Shown here: piece after piece, positions 18,631 through 30,141 of the stretch
How positions within the stretch are numbered: the first letter of the stretch is position 1
Layout of the letters: each line of letters begins with the position of its first letter
NCBI RefSeq assembly: GCF_900156125.1
Contig: NZ_FTLX01000013.1
Location: forward strand, 1-54,786
DNA: 54,786 bases
Direction: 5' to 3'
From: Domibacillus enclensis
Lineage (GTDB): Bacteria; Bacillota; Bacilli; Bacillales; Domibacillaceae
The notes under the pieces: generated by a model
The model's database searches: none
What the model was told of the DNA's origin: nothing
What the model saw: only the letters and a program-made list of their open reading frames with translations
Position numbers and translations under genes: made by a program

Positions 18631-18664
18631 ACAAAAGCCCGCTGGATCTGCAGCGGGCTTTTGT
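18631..18664 (+). terminator. rho-independent terminator after rplL
   Basis: ACAAAAGCCCGCTG / CAGCGGGCTTTTGT form a 14-bp perfect stem with a 6-nt loop. The T run lies in the 3' arm and is followed by TTGTTG. It sits between rplL and the methyltransferase gene. Confidence 0.88.
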
Positions 18665-18685
18665 TTGTTGAAAGGGGAATGAACG

Positions 18686-19285
18686 ATGGGCGACCATTAT
18701 TTTTCCAAAAACCCGAACAGTGAGCATAAACCGCAGCGCTTTGACTTTACATTGCGCGGAAAACGATTTACGTTTGAGACCGATGCAGGCGTTTTTTCAA
18801 AATCAGAAGTGGATTTTGGCTCGCGGTTATTAATTGAAACGGTTGAATGGCCGGTCGTTGAGGGTCCGATTTTAGATGTCGGCTGCGGCTATGGTCCAAT
18901 CGGTATTTCAATCGGTGCCCAACAGCCGGACCGAACCATTCACATGATTGACGTGAATGAGCGGGCGCTGGAGCTGGCGCGTGAAAACGCAAAAAGAAAC
19001 GGTGTCGAAAATGTTCGGATTTATGAAAGTGACCGTCTGGAAAGTGTATCCGAAAGCGGATTTGCAGCCGTCTTAACAAACCCGCCAATCCGAGCAGGCA
19101 AGCAAGTCGTGTTTGATATGATTCAAAACGGATTCGCAAAGCTTGCAGAAGGCGGAGAGCTTTGGGTTGTCATTCAGAAAAAGCAGGGAGCGCCATCTGC
19201 GATCAAAGAAATAGAGCGGTTGGCTGGTACATGTGAAGTCGCTGCAAAAAGCAAGGGTTATTTTATTTTGCGCGGGAAAAAGTAA
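18686..19285 (+). CDS. ybxB: Class I AdoMet-dependent methyltransferase, RsmC-like (YbxB)
   Basis: The 199-residue protein matches the C-terminal catalytic half of RsmC/RlmG-type guanine-N2 rRNA methyltransferases. It has the AdoMet motif I DVGCGYGPIGISIG (about 60-75), the acidic motif II in MIDVNERAL, and the NPPI catalytic tetrapeptide (TNPPIRAGK). Its conserved place between rplL and rpoB in Bacillus suggests an rRNA target, but the exact modified base cannot be told from the sequence. It begins 22 nt after the rplL terminator with its own ribosome binding site GAAAGGGG. Confidence 0.9.
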   Translation: MGDHYFSKNPNSEHKPQRFDFTLRGKRFTFETDAGVFSKSEVDFGSRLLIETVEWPVVEGPILDVGCGYGPIGISIGAQQPDRTIHMIDVNERALELARENAKRNGVENVRIYESDRLESVSESGFAAVLTNPPIRAGKQVVFDMIQNGFAKLAEGGELWVVIQKKQGAPSAIKEIERLAGTCEVAAKSKGYFILRGKK

Positions 19286-19314
19286 TTGACCCTAAAATAA
19301 CCGTATGCTATTAT
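19286..19314 (+). promoter_or_regulatory. promoter of rpoB-rpoC
   Basis: TTGACC (19286-19291), a 17-nt spacer and TATTAT (19309-19314) preceded by TGC, an extended -10. It begins right after the ybxB stop and gives a leader of about 205 nt. Confidence 0.85.
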
Positions 19315-19417
19315 TGTAAAATGCCAATATAATATTTGTGCCCGTTTGTCAATGGGAATATTTTTTTGCCGGAATGGGAACAATGACAACAAAATAGGGC
19401 CATTTGTGATAAAAACG

Positions 19418-19442
19418 AGGTTTTCTTTGACAAAACCTTTTT
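19418..19442 (+). terminator. attenuator-like hairpin in the rpoB leader
   Basis: AGGTTTT (19418-19424) and AAAACCT (19432-19438) form a 7-bp stem with a CTTTGAC loop and a T-rich tail. It lies between the promoter and rpoB. The loop also contains the start of a second TTGACA. Confidence 0.55.
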
Positions 19443-19526
19443 CTTTTTGTCTTATTGAGTATGAAAATACTCTGCCTTAAGATGAATAATAGGCAATAAT
19501 AACGCTTGATTTGAGGGGTGAATCAG

Positions 19527-22500
19527 TTGACAGGTCAACTAGTTCAGTACGGACGACACCGCCAGCGCAGAAGTTATGCGCGCATTAGTGAAGTATTAGA
19601 GTTACCGAATTTGATTGAAATTCAAACAGCCTCCTATCAATGGTTTCTTGATGAGGGTCTGCGTGAAATGTTCCAGGACATTTCTCCGATTGAAGATTTC
19701 ACAGGTAATCTGGCACTGGAATTTATTGATTACAGTCTGGCAGAACCAAAGTATCCCGTGGATGAGTCGAAAGAACGCGATGTAACGTATTCTGCGCCAC
19801 TGCGTGTGAAGGTCCGTCTTTTGAATAAAGAAACGGGCGAAGTGAAAGATCAAGAAGTTTTCATGGGCGATTTCCCGCTTATGACTGAAACAGGAACATT
19901 CATTATTAATGGTGCAGAGCGCGTTATCGTTTCCCAGCTCGTTCGTTCTCCGAGTGTGTATTACAACGGAAAATTGGACAAAAACGGAAAACGCGGGTTC
20001 ACTGCTACTGTTATTCCAAACCGTGGTGCGTGGCTCGAGTATGAAACAGACGCGAAAGACATCGTTTATGTCCGTATCGACCGGACACGTAAGCTGCCGA
20101 TTACGGTGCTATTACGTGCGCTTGGGTTTGGCACTGATCAAGAAATCATCGATTTGCTCGGTGATAACGAATATTTACGCAATACGCTTGAGAAGGACAA
20201 CACGGAAACAACTGAAAAAGCGCTGATTGAAATTTATGAGCGTCTTCGTCCGGGTGAGCCGCCAACAGTTGAAAATGCAAAAAGCCTTCTGGTTTCACGC
20301 TTTTTCGATCCAAAACGGTATGACCTTGCAAGTGTAGGCCGTTATAAAATGAATAAAAAGCTTCATACGAAAAACCGTTTGTTCGGACAGCGTCTTGCTG
20401 AAACACTGGCAGATCCGGAAACAGGCGAAATCATTGCAGAAGCAGGCACGTTGCTTGACCGCCGTACGCTAGATAAAGTGATTCCATTCCTTGAAAAAGG
20501 TGCTTCGTTTAAATCATACCGTCAAACAGGCGGCGTGGTTGAAGATGATATGACGGTTCAAACAATTAAAGTATATGCGCCGAACAGTGAAGAAGAGCAA
20601 GTCATCAACATTATCGGAAACGGCTTCCCGGAAATGAACGTGAAGAACATCACACCGGCAGACATTATTGCGTCAATCGGGTATTTCTTCAACCTTCTTT
20701 ACGGTGTAGGCGATACAGATGATATCGATCACTTGGGCAACCGCCGCCTTCGGTCGGTCGGCGAGCTGCTTCAAAACCAATTCCGTATCGGGCTTTCCCG
20801 TATGGAACGTGTTGTTCGTGAGCGTATGTCGATTCAGGACACGCAAACGATCACACCGCAGCAGCTGATCAACATCCGTCCGGTTATTGCATCGATTAAA
20901 GAGTTTTTCGGAAGCTCTCAGCTTTCACAGTTTATGGATCAAACGAACCCGCTTGGCGAATTAACGCATAAGCGTCGTTTATCTGCACTTGGTCCGGGTG
21001 GTTTGACGCGTGAGCGTGCCGGCTTTGAAGTCCGTGACGTTCATTACTCCCACTATGGCCGTATGTGTCCGATTGAAACACCGGAGGGTCCGAATATCGG
21101 GCTGATCAACTCCTTGTCTTCATTCGCAAAGGTGAACCGTTTCGGCTTTATTGAAACACCGTACCGCCGTGTTGACCCGGATACCGGCTGTGTAACCGAG
21201 CGAATTGATTACTTAACAGCGGATGAAGAGGATAACTACGTTGTCGCACAGGCGAACGTTCCATTGAATGACGATGGATCCTTTGCAGAAGAAGAAGTTG
21301 TAGCCCGTTTCCGCGGGGAAAATACAGTTGTAAAACGGGAACGTGTCGATTACATGGACGTATCACCGAAGCAGGTTGTATCTGCTGCGACAGCTTGTAT
21401 CCCGTTCCTGGAAAACGATGACTCCAACCGTGCCCTTATGGGAGCGAACATGCAGCGTCAGGCTGTGCCGTTGATGCAGCCGGAAGCGCCAATTGTCGGA
21501 ACAGGTATGGAGTACGTATCTGCAAAAGACTCTGGAGCTGCTGTTATTTGCAAACATGAAGGAATTGTTGAGCGAGTAGAAGCCCGCCAGATTTTTGTCC
21601 GCCGCATTCAAGAAGTGGATGGACAGGAAGTTAAAGGCGATCTCGATAAATATAAATTGCAAAAATTCATTCGTTCTAACCAGGGAACATGCTACAACCA
21701 GCGTCCGATTGTTGCAGTGGGCAACCGTGTAACAGCAGGCGAGATTTTAGCAGATGGTCCGTCGATGGAGCTAGGTGAGCTTGCCCTTGGCCGTAATGTC
21801 CTTGTCGGCTTTATGACATGGGATGGCTATAACTATGAAGATGCGATCATTATGAGTGAGCGTCTTGTAAAAGATGATGTGTATACATCCATCCATATTG
21901 AAGAATACGAGTCAGAGTCTCGTGATACAAAGCTTGGACCTGAAGAAATCACACGTGATATTCCAAACGTCGGAGAAGATGCACTTCGCAACCTTGATGA
22001 CCGCGGCATTATCCGTGTCGGTGCTGAAGTAAAAGACGGCGACCTGCTTGTTGGGAAAGTAACGCCTAAAGGGGTAACAGAACTAACAGCAGAAGAACGT
22101 CTTCTTCATGCGATCTTCGGTGAAAAAGCGCGTGAAGTTCGTGATACGTCCCTTCGTGTTCCTCACGGAGGCAGTGGAATTGTGCTGGACGTGAAAGTCT
22201 TCAACCGTGAAGACGGCGACGAACTGCCACCGGGCGTAAATCAGCTTGTCCGTGTGTACATCGTTCAGAAGCGGAAGATTTCTGAAGGAGATAAAATGGC
22301 CGGCCGTCACGGTAATAAAGGGGTAATTTCCCGTATATTGCCTGAGGAAGATATGCCGTTCCTTCCGGATGGAACACCGGTTGATATCATGCTTAACCCG
22401 CTCGGCGTACCGTCTCGTATGAACATTGGACAGGTGCTTGAGCTTCACTTAGGTATGGCTGCACGCTACCTCGGCATTCATGTTGCATCACCGGTATTTG

Positions 22501-23081
22501 ATGGTGCATCCGAGGATGATGTGTGGGAAACGATTGAAGAAGCAGGCATGAGCCGTGATGCGAAAACCGTCTTGTACGATGGCCGCAGCGGTGAGCCGTT
22601 TGACAACCGCGTATCTGTTGGAATCATGTACATGATCAAGCTTGCGCACATGGTTGACGATAAGCTTCACGCACGTTCGACTGGACCATACTCTCTAGTG
22701 ACGCAGCAGCCTCTTGGCGGTAAAGCCCAGTTTGGCGGACAGCGCTTCGGTGAGATGGAAGTATGGGCACTTGAAGCATATGGTGCCGCTTATACACTTC
22801 AGGAGATCTTAACAGTAAAATCAGATGACATCGTGGGCCGTGTGAAAACATACGAAGCGATTGTTAAAGGGGAAAACGTTCCAGAACCAGGTGTTCCTGA
22901 ATCATTCAAAGTATTGATTAAAGAGCTTCAAAGTCTTGGACTTGATGTGAAAATCATGTCAGGGGATGACCAGGAAATTGAAATGCGCGATCTTGAGGAC
23001 GAAGAAGATGTGCAGCCGGCCGATTCATTAAACATCGCTCCTGAAGCCGCTGGAATCGAACCAATCGGATCAACAGACTAA
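19527..23081 (+). CDS. rpoB: DNA-directed RNA polymerase beta subunit
   Basis: RpoB forms half of the catalytic cleft of RNA polymerase. The 1184-residue product has the full beta domain series: lobe and fork loop, and the rifampicin-pocket region [33 protein letters not shown] with the usual sensitive Asp, His and Ser. It also has [15 protein letters not shown], the [13 protein letters not shown] block and the C-terminal [19 protein letters not shown] clamp segment. The TTG at 19527 is preferred: it gives MTGQLVQYG as in B. subtilis and lies 6 nt after GAGGGGTGA. An in-frame GTG at 19518 overlaps that site. The C-terminal tail is acidic and variable. Confidence 0.97.
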   Translation: MTGQLVQYGRHRQRRSYARISEVLELPNLIEIQTASYQWFLDEGLREMFQDISPIEDFTGNLALEFIDYSLAEPKYPVDESKERDVTYSAPLRVKVRLLNKETGEVKDQEVFMGDFPLMTETGTFIINGAERVIVSQLVRSPSVYYNGKLDKNGKRGFTATVIPNRGAWLEYETDAKDIVYVRIDRTRKLPITVLLRALGFGTDQEIIDLLGDNEYLRNTLEKDNTETTEKALIEIYERLRPGEPPTVENAKSLLVSRFFDPKRYDLASVGRYKMNKKLHTKNRLFGQRLAETLADPETGEIIAEAGTLLDRRTLDKVIPFLEKGASFKSYRQTGGVVEDDMTVQTIKVYAPNSEEEQVINIIGNGFPEMNVKNITPADIIASIGYFFNLLYGVGDTDDIDHLGNRRLRSVGELLQNQFRIGLSRMERVVRERMSIQDTQTITPQQLINIRPVIASIKEFFGSSQLSQFMDQTNPLGELTHKRRLSALGPGGLTRERAGFEVRDVHYSHYGRMCPIETPEGPNIGLINSLSSFAKVNRFGFIETPYRRVDPDTGCVTERIDYLTADEEDNYVVAQANVPLNDDGSFAEEEVVARFRGENTVVKRERVDYMDVSPKQVVSAATACIPFLENDDSNRALMGANMQRQAVPLMQPEAPIVGTGMEYVSAKDSGAAVICKHEGIVERVEARQIFVRRIQEVDGQEVKGDLDKYKLQKFIRSNQGTCYNQRPIVAVGNRVTAGEILADGPSMELGELALGRNVLVGFMTWDGYNYEDAIIMSERLVKDDVYTSIHIEEYESESRDTKLGPEEITRDIPNVGEDALRNLDDRGIIRVGAEVKDGDLLVGKVTPKGVTELTAEERLLHAIFGEKAREVRDTSLRVPHGGSGIVLDVKVFNREDGDELPPGVNQLVRVYIVQKRKISEGDKMAGRHGNKGVISRILPEEDMPFLPDGTPVDIMLNPLGVPSRMNIGQVLELHLGMAARYLGIHVASPVFDGASEDDVWETIEEAGMSRDAKTVLYDGRSGEPFDNRVSVGIMYMIKLAHMVDDKLHARSTGPYSLVTQQPLGGKAQFGGQRFGEMEVWALEAYGAAYTLQEILTVKSDDIVGRVKTYEAIVKGENVPEPGVPESFKVLIKELQSLGLDVKIMSGDDQEIEMRDLEDEEDVQPADSLNIAPEAAGIEPIGSTD

Positions 23082-23100
23082 CTTATGTAATAGCATTCTG

Positions 23101-23129
23101 CCCAAAAAGCGCTCTTAGCGCTTTTTGGG
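23101..23129 (+). other. 13-bp perfect hairpin between rpoB and rpoC
   Basis: CCCAAAAAGCGCT and AGCGCTTTTTGGG pair perfectly around CTT. The T run lies inside the 3' arm and no T tail follows, so full termination is unlikely. It may be a processing or stability site, or a partial terminator adjusting the rpoB to rpoC ratio. Confidence 0.8.
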
Positions 23130-23174
23130 CGCTTTCAAGGAAATCGGTGTAAAAAGAAAAGGGAGGTAAGCCCC

Positions 23175-26100
23175 TTGCTGGATGTCAATAATTTCGAATA
23201 TATGAAAATTGGTCTTGCTTCACCGGATAAGATTCGTTCATGGTCTTACGGAGAAGTGAAGAAACCTGAAACAATTAATTACCGTACACTAAAGCCGGAA
23301 AAAGACGGCTTATTCTGTGAACGTATTTTTGGCCCAACAAAAGATTGGGAATGTCATTGCGGAAAGTATAAGCGTGTTCGGTATAAAGGCGTTGTCTGTG
23401 ACCGATGCGGCGTAGAAGTAACAAAAGCGAAAGTGCGCCGTGAGCGTATGGGTCATATTGAATTGGCCGCTCCTGTTTCGCATATCTGGTACTTTAAAGG
23501 CATTCCGAGCCGGATGGGTCTTGTTTTGGACATGTCCCCACGTGCGCTCGAAGAAGTTATTTATTTTGCTTCATACGTTGTAACCGAATCAGGTGACACA
23601 GCGCTTGAGAAAAAGCAGCTTCTTTCTGAGAAGGAATTCCGGACGTACCGCGACAAGTACGGAAGTAAATTCCAGGCATCCATGGGTGCAGAAGCCATTA
23701 AAAAGCTTCTTCAAGACATTGATCTGGACAAAGAAACGGAAACATTGAAGGAAGAGTTGAAATCCGCACAAGGCCAGCGTCGTACACGTGCGATTAAGCG
23801 CCTTGAAGTGATTGAAGCATTCCGTCACTCCGGCAACAACCCGGACTGGATGATTCTTGATGTTCTTCCTGTTATTCCACCGGAACTTCGCCCGATGGTT
23901 CAGCTTGATGGCGGACGCTTCGCAACGTCTGACTTAAATGACCTGTACCGCCGTGTGATTAACCGGAACAACCGCTTAAAGCGTTTATTGGATCTTGGTG
24001 CACCGAGCATTATTGTTCAAAATGAAAAGCGTATGCTGCAGGAAGCAGTCGATGCACTTATTGATAATGGCCGCCGTGGCCGTCCTGTTACTGGACCGGG
24101 TAACCGTCCATTAAAATCTCTTTCTCATATGCTGAAAGGGAAGCAGGGACGTTTCCGCCAGAACTTGCTCGGAAAACGGGTTGACTACTCGGGTCGTTCT
24201 GTAATCGTCGTTGGACCAAACTTGAAAATGTATCAATGCGGCCTTCCGAAAGAAATGGCGCTTGAGCTGTTCAAGCCGTTCGTTATGAAGGAGCTTGTTG
24301 AGCGCGGGCTTGCCCACAATATTAAAAGTGCCAAACGCAAAATCGAACGTGTTCAGTCCGATGTATGGGATGTACTCGAAGAAGTGATTCGCGAGCATCC
24401 GGTTTTATTGAACCGTGCACCGACGCTTCACCGTCTTGGCATCCAGGCGTTCGAGCCGACACTGGTTGAAGGACGCGCGATTCGTCTTCACCCACTCGTT
24501 TGTACAGCCTACAACGCTGACTTTGATGGTGACCAGATGGCCGTTCACGTGCCGCTTTCAGCTGAAGCGCAGGCAGAAGCCCGTATGCTGATGCTTGCTG
24601 CACAGAACATTTTGAATCCGAAAGACGGAAAACCGGTTGTTACGCCGTCTCAGGATATGGTTCTCGGTAACTACTACTTAACACTTGAACGTGAAGGGTC
24701 AGTAGGAGAAGGGGCTATTTTCAAGGACACAAGCGAAGCGATTCTGGCGTATCAAAACGGATATGTTCACCTGCACACACGTGTGGCAGTGGCAGCTTCT
24801 TCCCTTGAAAATCAAACATTTACAGAAGAACAAAACAAAAAATTGCTTGTGACAACGGTTGGTAAATTGATCTTTAACGAGATTTTACCGGATACATTCC
24901 CATACATTAATGAACCGACAATCAGCAACCTTGAAGTGAAAACACCGGAACGCTATTTCATTGATGCAGGTGTGAATGTGCCTGAGCACATTGCCAAGCA
25001 GGAAGTAGTTGAGCCGTTTAAAAAGAAAATTCTCGGTAACATTATCGCAGAAGTATTCAAACGCTTTAAGATTACGGAAACATCAAAAATGCTTGACCGC
25101 ATGAAAGACCTCGGCTTTAGACACTCGACTAAAGCAGGTATTACTGTAGGGGTTGCGGATATCGTCGTACTAGGCGAAAAAGAAGAAATTCTAAAAGAAG
25201 CACAGGCGAAAGTCGATAACGTCATGAAGCAGTTCCGCCGTGGTTTAATTACCGAGGAAGAACGATATGACCGTGTTATTTCTGTCTGGAGTGCAGCGAA
25301 AGATGTAATCCAGGGCAAGCTGATGGCGTCTCTTGATAAGCGCAACCCGATCTTCATGATGAGTGATTCCGGAGCCCGTGGTAACGCGTCCAACTTCACG
25401 CAGCTTGCAGGTATGCGCGGACTGATGGCCAATCCGGCCGGACGTATTATTGAGCTTCCAATCAAATCGTCGTTCCGTGAAGGTCTGACCGTACTCGAGT
25501 ACTTTATTTCAACGCATGGTGCGCGTAAAGGTCTTGCCGATACCGCCCTGAAAACAGCCGATTCCGGTTACTTAACACGCCGTCTCGTTGATGTGGCACA
25601 GGATGTCATTGTCCGTGAAGACGATTGTGGAACAGACCGCGGTCTTGAAATCAGCTCCATTAAAGATGGAACAGAGATCATCGAAGCGCTGGAAGAACGT
25701 CTTGTCGGCCGTTATTCACGCAAGGCAGTCAAGCATCCTGAAACAGGAGACGTGCTTGTTGGCGAAAATCAGCAAATCGATGAAGATCTGGCGAAGATCA
25801 TTATTGAAGCCGGCGTGGAAAAAGTGTGGATTCGCTCCGCCTTCACATGCAACACTCGTCACGGCGTTTGTAAAAAATGCTACGGACGCAACCTGGCAAC
25901 AGGCCAGGAAGTGGAAGTCGGCGAAGCGGTCGGTATTATTGCCGCTCAGTCAATTGGAGAGCCGGGAACACAGCTTACAATGCGTACGTTCCATACAGGC
26001 GGAGTAGCTGGAGACGATATTACACAGGGTCTTCCGCGTATCCAGGAGATTTTCGAAGCGCGTAATCCGAAAGGTCAAGCGATCATTTCTGAAATCAACG

Positions 26101-26765
26101 GCAGCATTACGTCGATTACAGAAGGCCGTGACCGCCAGCAGGAAATCACAATTCAAGGCGACGTGGAAACACGTTCATACACAGCACCATACACAGCCCG
26201 TTTGAAAGTCACAGTTGGCGATCAAATTGAGCGTGGTCAAGTCCTAACCGAAGGGTCGATTGATCCGAAAGAGTACTTGAAAATTAAAGATGTCACGTCT
26301 GTTCAGGAATACTTATTGCGTGAAGTGCAAAAAGTATACCGTATGCAAGGTGTGGAAATCGGCGATAAGCACGTGGAAGTCATGGTTCGTCAAATGCTTC
26401 GCAAAGTACGTGTTCTTGAAGCGGGAGATACCGATGTTCTTCCAGGCAGCTTGCTTGAAATTCATCAGTTCCGCGACGCCAATGAAAAAGCCCTTCTTGA
26501 AGGCGGCATCCCCGCAACGGGCCGTCCGATCCTTCTCGGGATTACAAAAGCATCACTCGAAACAGATTCCTTCTTATCTGCTGCATCCTTCCAGGAAACA
26601 ACTCGTGTCCTGACTGATGCCGCAATCAAAGGGAAACGCGACGAGCTGCTCGGCTTGAAGGAAAACGTCATTATCGGAAAACTCGTTCCGGCGGGTACTG
26701 GTATGCAGCGTTACCGTCAATCCGAAGCAAAATTAAAAGTCGAAGAATCCGTTACAGTCGAATAA
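23175..26765 (+). CDS. rpoC: DNA-directed RNA polymerase beta' subunit
   Basis: RpoC carries the catalytic magnesium. The 1196-residue product has an N-terminal zinc ribbon ([20 protein letters not shown]), the catalytic NADFDGD at 447-453, a bridge/trigger region ([34 protein letters not shown]), the second zinc site (CGTDRG...[13 protein letters not shown]) and the C-terminal [25 protein letters not shown]. No large lineage-specific insertion is seen. The start is a TTG behind GGGAGGTAAG. It ends the operon; a strong terminator follows. Confidence 0.98.
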   Translation: MLDVNNFEYMKIGLASPDKIRSWSYGEVKKPETINYRTLKPEKDGLFCERIFGPTKDWECHCGKYKRVRYKGVVCDRCGVEVTKAKVRRERMGHIELAAPVSHIWYFKGIPSRMGLVLDMSPRALEEVIYFASYVVTESGDTALEKKQLLSEKEFRTYRDKYGSKFQASMGAEAIKKLLQDIDLDKETETLKEELKSAQGQRRTRAIKRLEVIEAFRHSGNNPDWMILDVLPVIPPELRPMVQLDGGRFATSDLNDLYRRVINRNNRLKRLLDLGAPSIIVQNEKRMLQEAVDALIDNGRRGRPVTGPGNRPLKSLSHMLKGKQGRFRQNLLGKRVDYSGRSVIVVGPNLKMYQCGLPKEMALELFKPFVMKELVERGLAHNIKSAKRKIERVQSDVWDVLEEVIREHPVLLNRAPTLHRLGIQAFEPTLVEGRAIRLHPLVCTAYNADFDGDQMAVHVPLSAEAQAEARMLMLAAQNILNPKDGKPVVTPSQDMVLGNYYLTLEREGSVGEGAIFKDTSEAILAYQNGYVHLHTRVAVAASSLENQTFTEEQNKKLLVTTVGKLIFNEILPDTFPYINEPTISNLEVKTPERYFIDAGVNVPEHIAKQEVVEPFKKKILGNIIAEVFKRFKITETSKMLDRMKDLGFRHSTKAGITVGVADIVVLGEKEEILKEAQAKVDNVMKQFRRGLITEEERYDRVISVWSAAKDVIQGKLMASLDKRNPIFMMSDSGARGNASNFTQLAGMRGLMANPAGRIIELPIKSSFREGLTVLEYFISTHGARKGLADTALKTADSGYLTRRLVDVAQDVIVREDDCGTDRGLEISSIKDGTEIIEALEERLVGRYSRKAVKHPETGDVLVGENQQIDEDLAKIIIEAGVEKVWIRSAFTCNTRHGVCKKCYGRNLATGQEVEVGEAVGIIAAQSIGEPGTQLTMRTFHTGGVAGDDITQGLPRIQEIFEARNPKGQAIISEINGSITSITEGRDRQQEITIQGDVETRSYTAPYTARLKVTVGDQIERGQVLTEGSIDPKEYLKIKDVTSVQEYLLREVQKVYRMQGVEIGDKHVEVMVRQMLRKVRVLEAGDTDVLPGSLLEIHQFRDANEKALLEGGIPATGRPILLGITKASLETDSFLSAASFQETTRVLTDAAIKGKRDELLGLKENVIIGKLVPAGTGMQRYRQSEAKLKVEESVTVE

Positions 26766-26773
26766 GAATGGTT

Positions 26774-26808
26774 CGGCGCCTGGATCACCAGGCGCCGATC
26801 ATTTTTTT
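26774..26808 (+). terminator. rho-independent terminator after rpoC
   Basis: CGGCGCCTGG and CCAGGCGCCG form a 10-bp GC-rich stem with an ATCA loop, followed by GATCA and T7. Confidence 0.93.
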
Positions 26809-26819
26809 GCAAAGAATAG

Positions 26820-26848
26820 TTGACACTAAAAAATGAAAATGGTACTAT
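26820..26848 (+). promoter_or_regulatory. promoter of the str operon (rpsL-rpsG-fusA)
   Basis: A consensus TTGACA (26820-26825), 17-nt spacer, and TACTAT (26843-26848) preceded by TGG, an extended -10. In B. subtilis the rplGB gene lies in this interval; here only the terminator, promoter and leader are present. Confidence 0.88.
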
Positions 26849-26854
26849 GATCAA

Positions 26855-27022
26855 GGTGCTCCTATCAGACCGTATTTTTATGTTCGGAAGTAGGACCAAA
26901 ACAATCATTGCCACTATTCGCAAAGAACGTTTTTGCAGGTTTGCTGCAAGAACTTTGTTTTTGCCCAAAAATGAGCCACCTGGAAGTGTGGGCTTAGAAA
27001 AAAAGGAAGGGAGGATCTTTAC
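26855..27022 (+). promoter_or_regulatory. rpsL 5' leader with hairpins
   Basis: The ~168-nt leader contains a TTGCAG/CTGCAA hairpin (26933-26950) and an AGCCAC/GTGGGCT hairpin (about 26973-26996) close to the ribosome binding site GGAAGGGAGG. No named leader family is recognised. A 74-codon open frame overlapping it begins in the promoter spacer and is not a gene. Confidence 0.45.
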
Positions 27023-27445
27023 ATGCCTACTATTAATCAGTTAGTACGTAAGCCTCGTAAATCAAAGATCACTAAATCGAAGTCTCCGGCGCTTAATAAA
27101 GGATTCAACAGCTTCAAGAAATCCCAAACAGATGTACTTTCTCCGCAGAAACGCGGTGTTTGCACACGTGTTGGTACAATGACGCCGAAGAAACCGAACT
27201 CCGCGCTTCGTAAATATGCGCGTGTTCGTTTGAGCAACGGTATTGAAGTAACAGCTTATATCCCTGGTATCGGCCATAACCTTCAAGAACACAGCGTTGT
27301 GTTGATTCGCGGCGGACGTGTAAAAGATTTACCGGGAGTACGCTACCACATCGTTCGTGGTGCGCTTGATACTGCCGGCGTTGAAACTCGTCGTCAAGGC
27401 CGTTCTAAATACGGTACAAAACGTCCTAAAGCACCAAAAGCATAA
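27023..27445 (+). CDS. rpsL: Small ribosomal subunit protein uS12
   Basis: S12 lies at the decoding centre and affects accuracy and streptomycin response. The 140-residue product, 2 longer than in B. subtilis, has an N-terminal basic extension, the [19 protein letters not shown] loop with both lysines where resistance changes usually fall, and [24 protein letters not shown]. Both streptomycin-site lysines are wild type. It starts behind GGAAGGGAGG. It is the first gene of the str operon and follows directly on its leader. Confidence 0.98.
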   Translation: MPTINQLVRKPRKSKITKSKSPALNKGFNSFKKSQTDVLSPQKRGVCTRVGTMTPKKPNSALRKYARVRLSNGIEVTAYIPGIGHNLQEHSVVLIRGGRVKDLPGVRYHIVRGALDTAGVETRRQGRSKYGTKRPKAPKA

Positions 27446-27491
27446 TCATTAAAATAAATTAGAACTTGAATTTCCGAAAGGAGGAAAACAC

Positions 27492-27962
27492 ATGCCACGT
27501 AAAGGTCCTGTAGCAAAAAGAGACGTATTGCCTGATCCGCTTTACAACTCAAAATTAGTTACTCGTCTTATTAATAAAATGATGGTTGACGGGAAGCGCG
27601 GTAAATCCCAAGCCATCCTTTACGCAGCTTTTGATACAATCCGTGAACGTACGGGTAATGATCCAATGGAAGTATTTGATCAGGCGATGAAAAACATCAT
27701 GCCTGTACTAGAGGTGAAAGCACGCCGTGTCGGTGGTGCTAACTACCAGGTGCCAATCGAGGTTCGTCCGGAACGCCGTACAACTCTTGGTCTTCGCTGG
27801 TTGGTAAACTATGCGCGTCTTCGCGGTGAAAAAACAATGGAAGAACGCCTTGCAGCTGAAATCCTTGATGCTGCGAACAACAGCGGTGCTTCTGTTAAGA
27901 AACGTGAAGATACACATAAAATGGCGGAAGCGAACAAAGCATTCGCTCACTACCGCTGGTAA
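27492..27962 (+). CDS. rpsG: Small ribosomal subunit protein uS7
   Basis: S7 nucleates assembly of the 30S head and contacts E-site tRNA. The 156-residue length equals that of B. subtilis. Recognisable blocks are the basic N-terminus [39 protein letters not shown], the beta-hairpin [16 protein letters not shown], and the C-terminal helix with [11 protein letters not shown]. It follows rpsL by 46 nt with the ribosome binding site GAAAGGAGG. Confidence 0.98.
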   Translation: MPRKGPVAKRDVLPDPLYNSKLVTRLINKMMVDGKRGKSQAILYAAFDTIRERTGNDPMEVFDQAMKNIMPVLEVKARRVGGANYQVPIEVRPERRTTLGLRWLVNYARLRGEKTMEERLAAEILDAANNSGASVKKREDTHKMAEANKAFAHYRW

Positions 27963-28015
27963 TTTTTAAAACGAAACTTAAACCTACCCTAATTCAGGAA
28001 GGAGAAAGATATTAG

Positions 28016-30094
28016 ATGGCAAGAGAGTTCTCCTTAAAAAACACTCGTAACATTGGAATCATGGCTCACATCGATGCTGGTAAGACAACAACGACTGAGC
28101 GTATCCTTTATTATACGGGCCGTATCCACAAAATTGGTGAAACGCATGAAGGTGCATCACAAATGGACTGGATGGAGCAAGAGCAGGAGCGCGGGATTAC
28201 AATCACGTCTGCTGCAACGACTGCTCAATGGAAAGGTCATCGCGTTAACATCATCGATACACCAGGACACGTAGACTTCACAGTTGAAGTTGAACGTTCA
28301 CTTCGTGTACTTGATGGTGCCGTAACGGTCCTTGATGCCCAATCAGGCGTAGAGCCGCAAACGGAAACAGTATGGCGTCAAGCGACAACATACGGTGTTC
28401 CACGTGTCGTATTCGTCAACAAAATGGACAAATTGGGTGCGGACTTCCTTTACTCTGTTCGAACAATCCATGACCGGCTAATGGCGAATGCACATCCAAT
28501 TCAATTGCCAATTGGTGCTGAAGACGAGTTCTCAGGCATCATTGACTTAATTGAAATGAAAGCAACAATGTATGGAAACGACCTCGGTACTGAAATTGAG
28601 GTTGTAGACATTCCTGCAGATTACCAGGATCAAGCAGACGAATACCGTGAAAAGCTAATTGAAGCGGTCGCTGAGCTTGATGAAGAACTAATGGAGAAAT
28701 ACCTTGGCGGCGAAGAATTGACGAACGAAGAAATCAAAGCTGCGATCCGTAAAGGTGTTATTAACGTAGAATTCTTCCCAGTAATGGTTGGTTCTGCATT
28801 TAAAAACAAAGGCGTTCAGCTTATGCTTGATGCTGTTATCGACTATCTTCCAGCACCGATTGATGTACCGTCAATTAAAGGTATTCTTCCGGACAGCGAA
28901 GAAGAAGTGGAACGTGAATCTAGCGACGAATCGCCGTTCTCGGCTCTTGCGTTTAAAGTTATGACGGACCCTTATGTCGGTAAATTAACATTCTTCCGCG
29001 TATACTCAGGTGTTCTTTCATCTGGTTCATACGTTCAAAACTCAACAAAAGGGAAGCGTGAGCGCGTAGGACGCATCCTGCAAATGCACGCAAACTCTCG
29101 TGAAGAGATTTCGGAAGTATACGCAGGCGACATCGCAGCTGCTGTTGGATTGAAAGATACAACAACAGGCGATACGCTATGTGACGAGAAAAACCTTGTT
29201 ATTCTTGAGTCTATGGAGTTCCCTGATCCAGTTATCTCTTTGTCAGTTGAGCCTAAGTCAAAAGCTGACCAAGATAAAATGACGATCGCACTTCAAAAGC
29301 TTCAAGAAGAAGATCCTACATTCCATGCGCATACTGACCAGGAAACTGGCGAAGTTATTATCGCAGGTATGGGTGAGCTTCACCTTGATATCCTTGTTGA
29401 CCGTATGCGTCGCGAGTTCAAAGTAGAAGCAAACGTTGGTGCACCGCAAGTATCTTACCGCGAAACGTTCCGTTCAAGTGCACAAGTTGAGGGTAAATTT
29501 GCCCGTCAATCTGGTGGACGTGGACAGTTCGGTCACGTTTGGATCGAATTCTCTCCTAACGAAGAAGGAGCAGGCTTCGAATTCGAAAATGGCATCGTCG
29601 GTGGTTCAGTACCACGTGAATACATTCCAGCAGTTCAAGCAGGTTTACAAGACGCTATGAAAAATGGCGTACTTGCCGGCTACCCGCTAATCGATGTGAA
29701 GGCCCGCCTATTTGACGGTTCTTACCATGATGTCGATTCATCTGAGATGGCATTTAAGATCGCTGCTTCAATGGCGCTGAAAAATGCAATTTCAAAATGT
29801 AACCCGGTACTTCTTGAGCCGCTTATGAAAGTTGAAGTTGTTATCCCTGACGAATATCTAGGCGATATCATGGGTGATGTTACATCACGCCGTGGACGCG
29901 TAGAAGGAATGGAAGCGCGCGGTAACGCACAAGTTGTTAAAGCGTTCGTTCCACTTTCTGAAATGTTCGGTTACGCAACGTCACTTCGTTCAAACACGCA
30001 AGGGCGCGGTAACTACTCTATGCACTTCGATCATTACGAAGAAGTTCCTAAGAGTGTTATGGAAACAATCATCAAAAAAAATAAAGGCGAATAA
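28016..30094 (+). CDS. fusA: Elongation factor G
   Basis: EF-G is the translational GTPase that moves tRNA and mRNA after peptide transfer and, with RRF, splits ribosomes. The 692-residue product has the P-loop AHIDAGKT (17-24), switch [29 protein letters not shown], and domains II to V in order, including the domain IV tip region [14 protein letters not shown]. It starts behind CAGGAAGGAG. The tuf promoter begins directly at its stop codon. Confidence 0.98.
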   Translation: MAREFSLKNTRNIGIMAHIDAGKTTTTERILYYTGRIHKIGETHEGASQMDWMEQEQERGITITSAATTAQWKGHRVNIIDTPGHVDFTVEVERSLRVLDGAVTVLDAQSGVEPQTETVWRQATTYGVPRVVFVNKMDKLGADFLYSVRTIHDRLMANAHPIQLPIGAEDEFSGIIDLIEMKATMYGNDLGTEIEVVDIPADYQDQADEYREKLIEAVAELDEELMEKYLGGEELTNEEIKAAIRKGVINVEFFPVMVGSAFKNKGVQLMLDAVIDYLPAPIDVPSIKGILPDSEEEVERESSDESPFSALAFKVMTDPYVGKLTFFRVYSGVLSSGSYVQNSTKGKRERVGRILQMHANSREEISEVYAGDIAAAVGLKDTTTGDTLCDEKNLVILESMEFPDPVISLSVEPKSKADQDKMTIALQKLQEEDPTFHAHTDQETGEVIIAGMGELHLDILVDRMRREFKVEANVGAPQVSYRETFRSSAQVEGKFARQSGGRGQFGHVWIEFSPNEEGAGFEFENGIVGGSVPREYIPAVQAGLQDAMKNGVLAGYPLIDVKARLFDGSYHDVDSSEMAFKIAASMALKNAISKCNPVLLEPLMKVEVVIPDEYLGDIMGDVTSRRGRVEGMEARGNAQVVKAFVPLSEMFGYATSLRSNTQGRGNYSMHFDHYEEVPKSVMETIIKKNKGE

Positions 30095-30123
30095 TTGATT
30101 TATACGCATCAATCAAGTATAAA
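30095..30123 (+). promoter_or_regulatory. promoter of tuf
   Basis: TTGATT (30095-30100), a 17-nt spacer and TATAAA (30118-30123), immediately after the fusA stop codon. An extra promoter for tuf fits the high demand for EF-Tu. Confidence 0.8.
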
Positions 30124-30141
30124 TACTATTGTAAGCTTTCC

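Noticed and set aside
20900-21010. Possible rifampicin-resistance changes in rpoB
   Set aside because: The Asp, His and Ser positions of the rifampicin pocket carry the sensitive residues; an Ala to Gly difference (NPLGEL) is at a naturally variable site.
26820-27044. 74-codon open frame before rpsL, considered as a replacement for rplGB
   Set aside because: It starts inside the promoter, has no ribosome binding site, shows no L7Ae-like residues and overlaps the rpsL start.
27173-27330. Possible streptomycin-resistance changes in rpsL
   Set aside because: Both key lysines (in TPKKPNS and GRVKDLPG) are unchanged.
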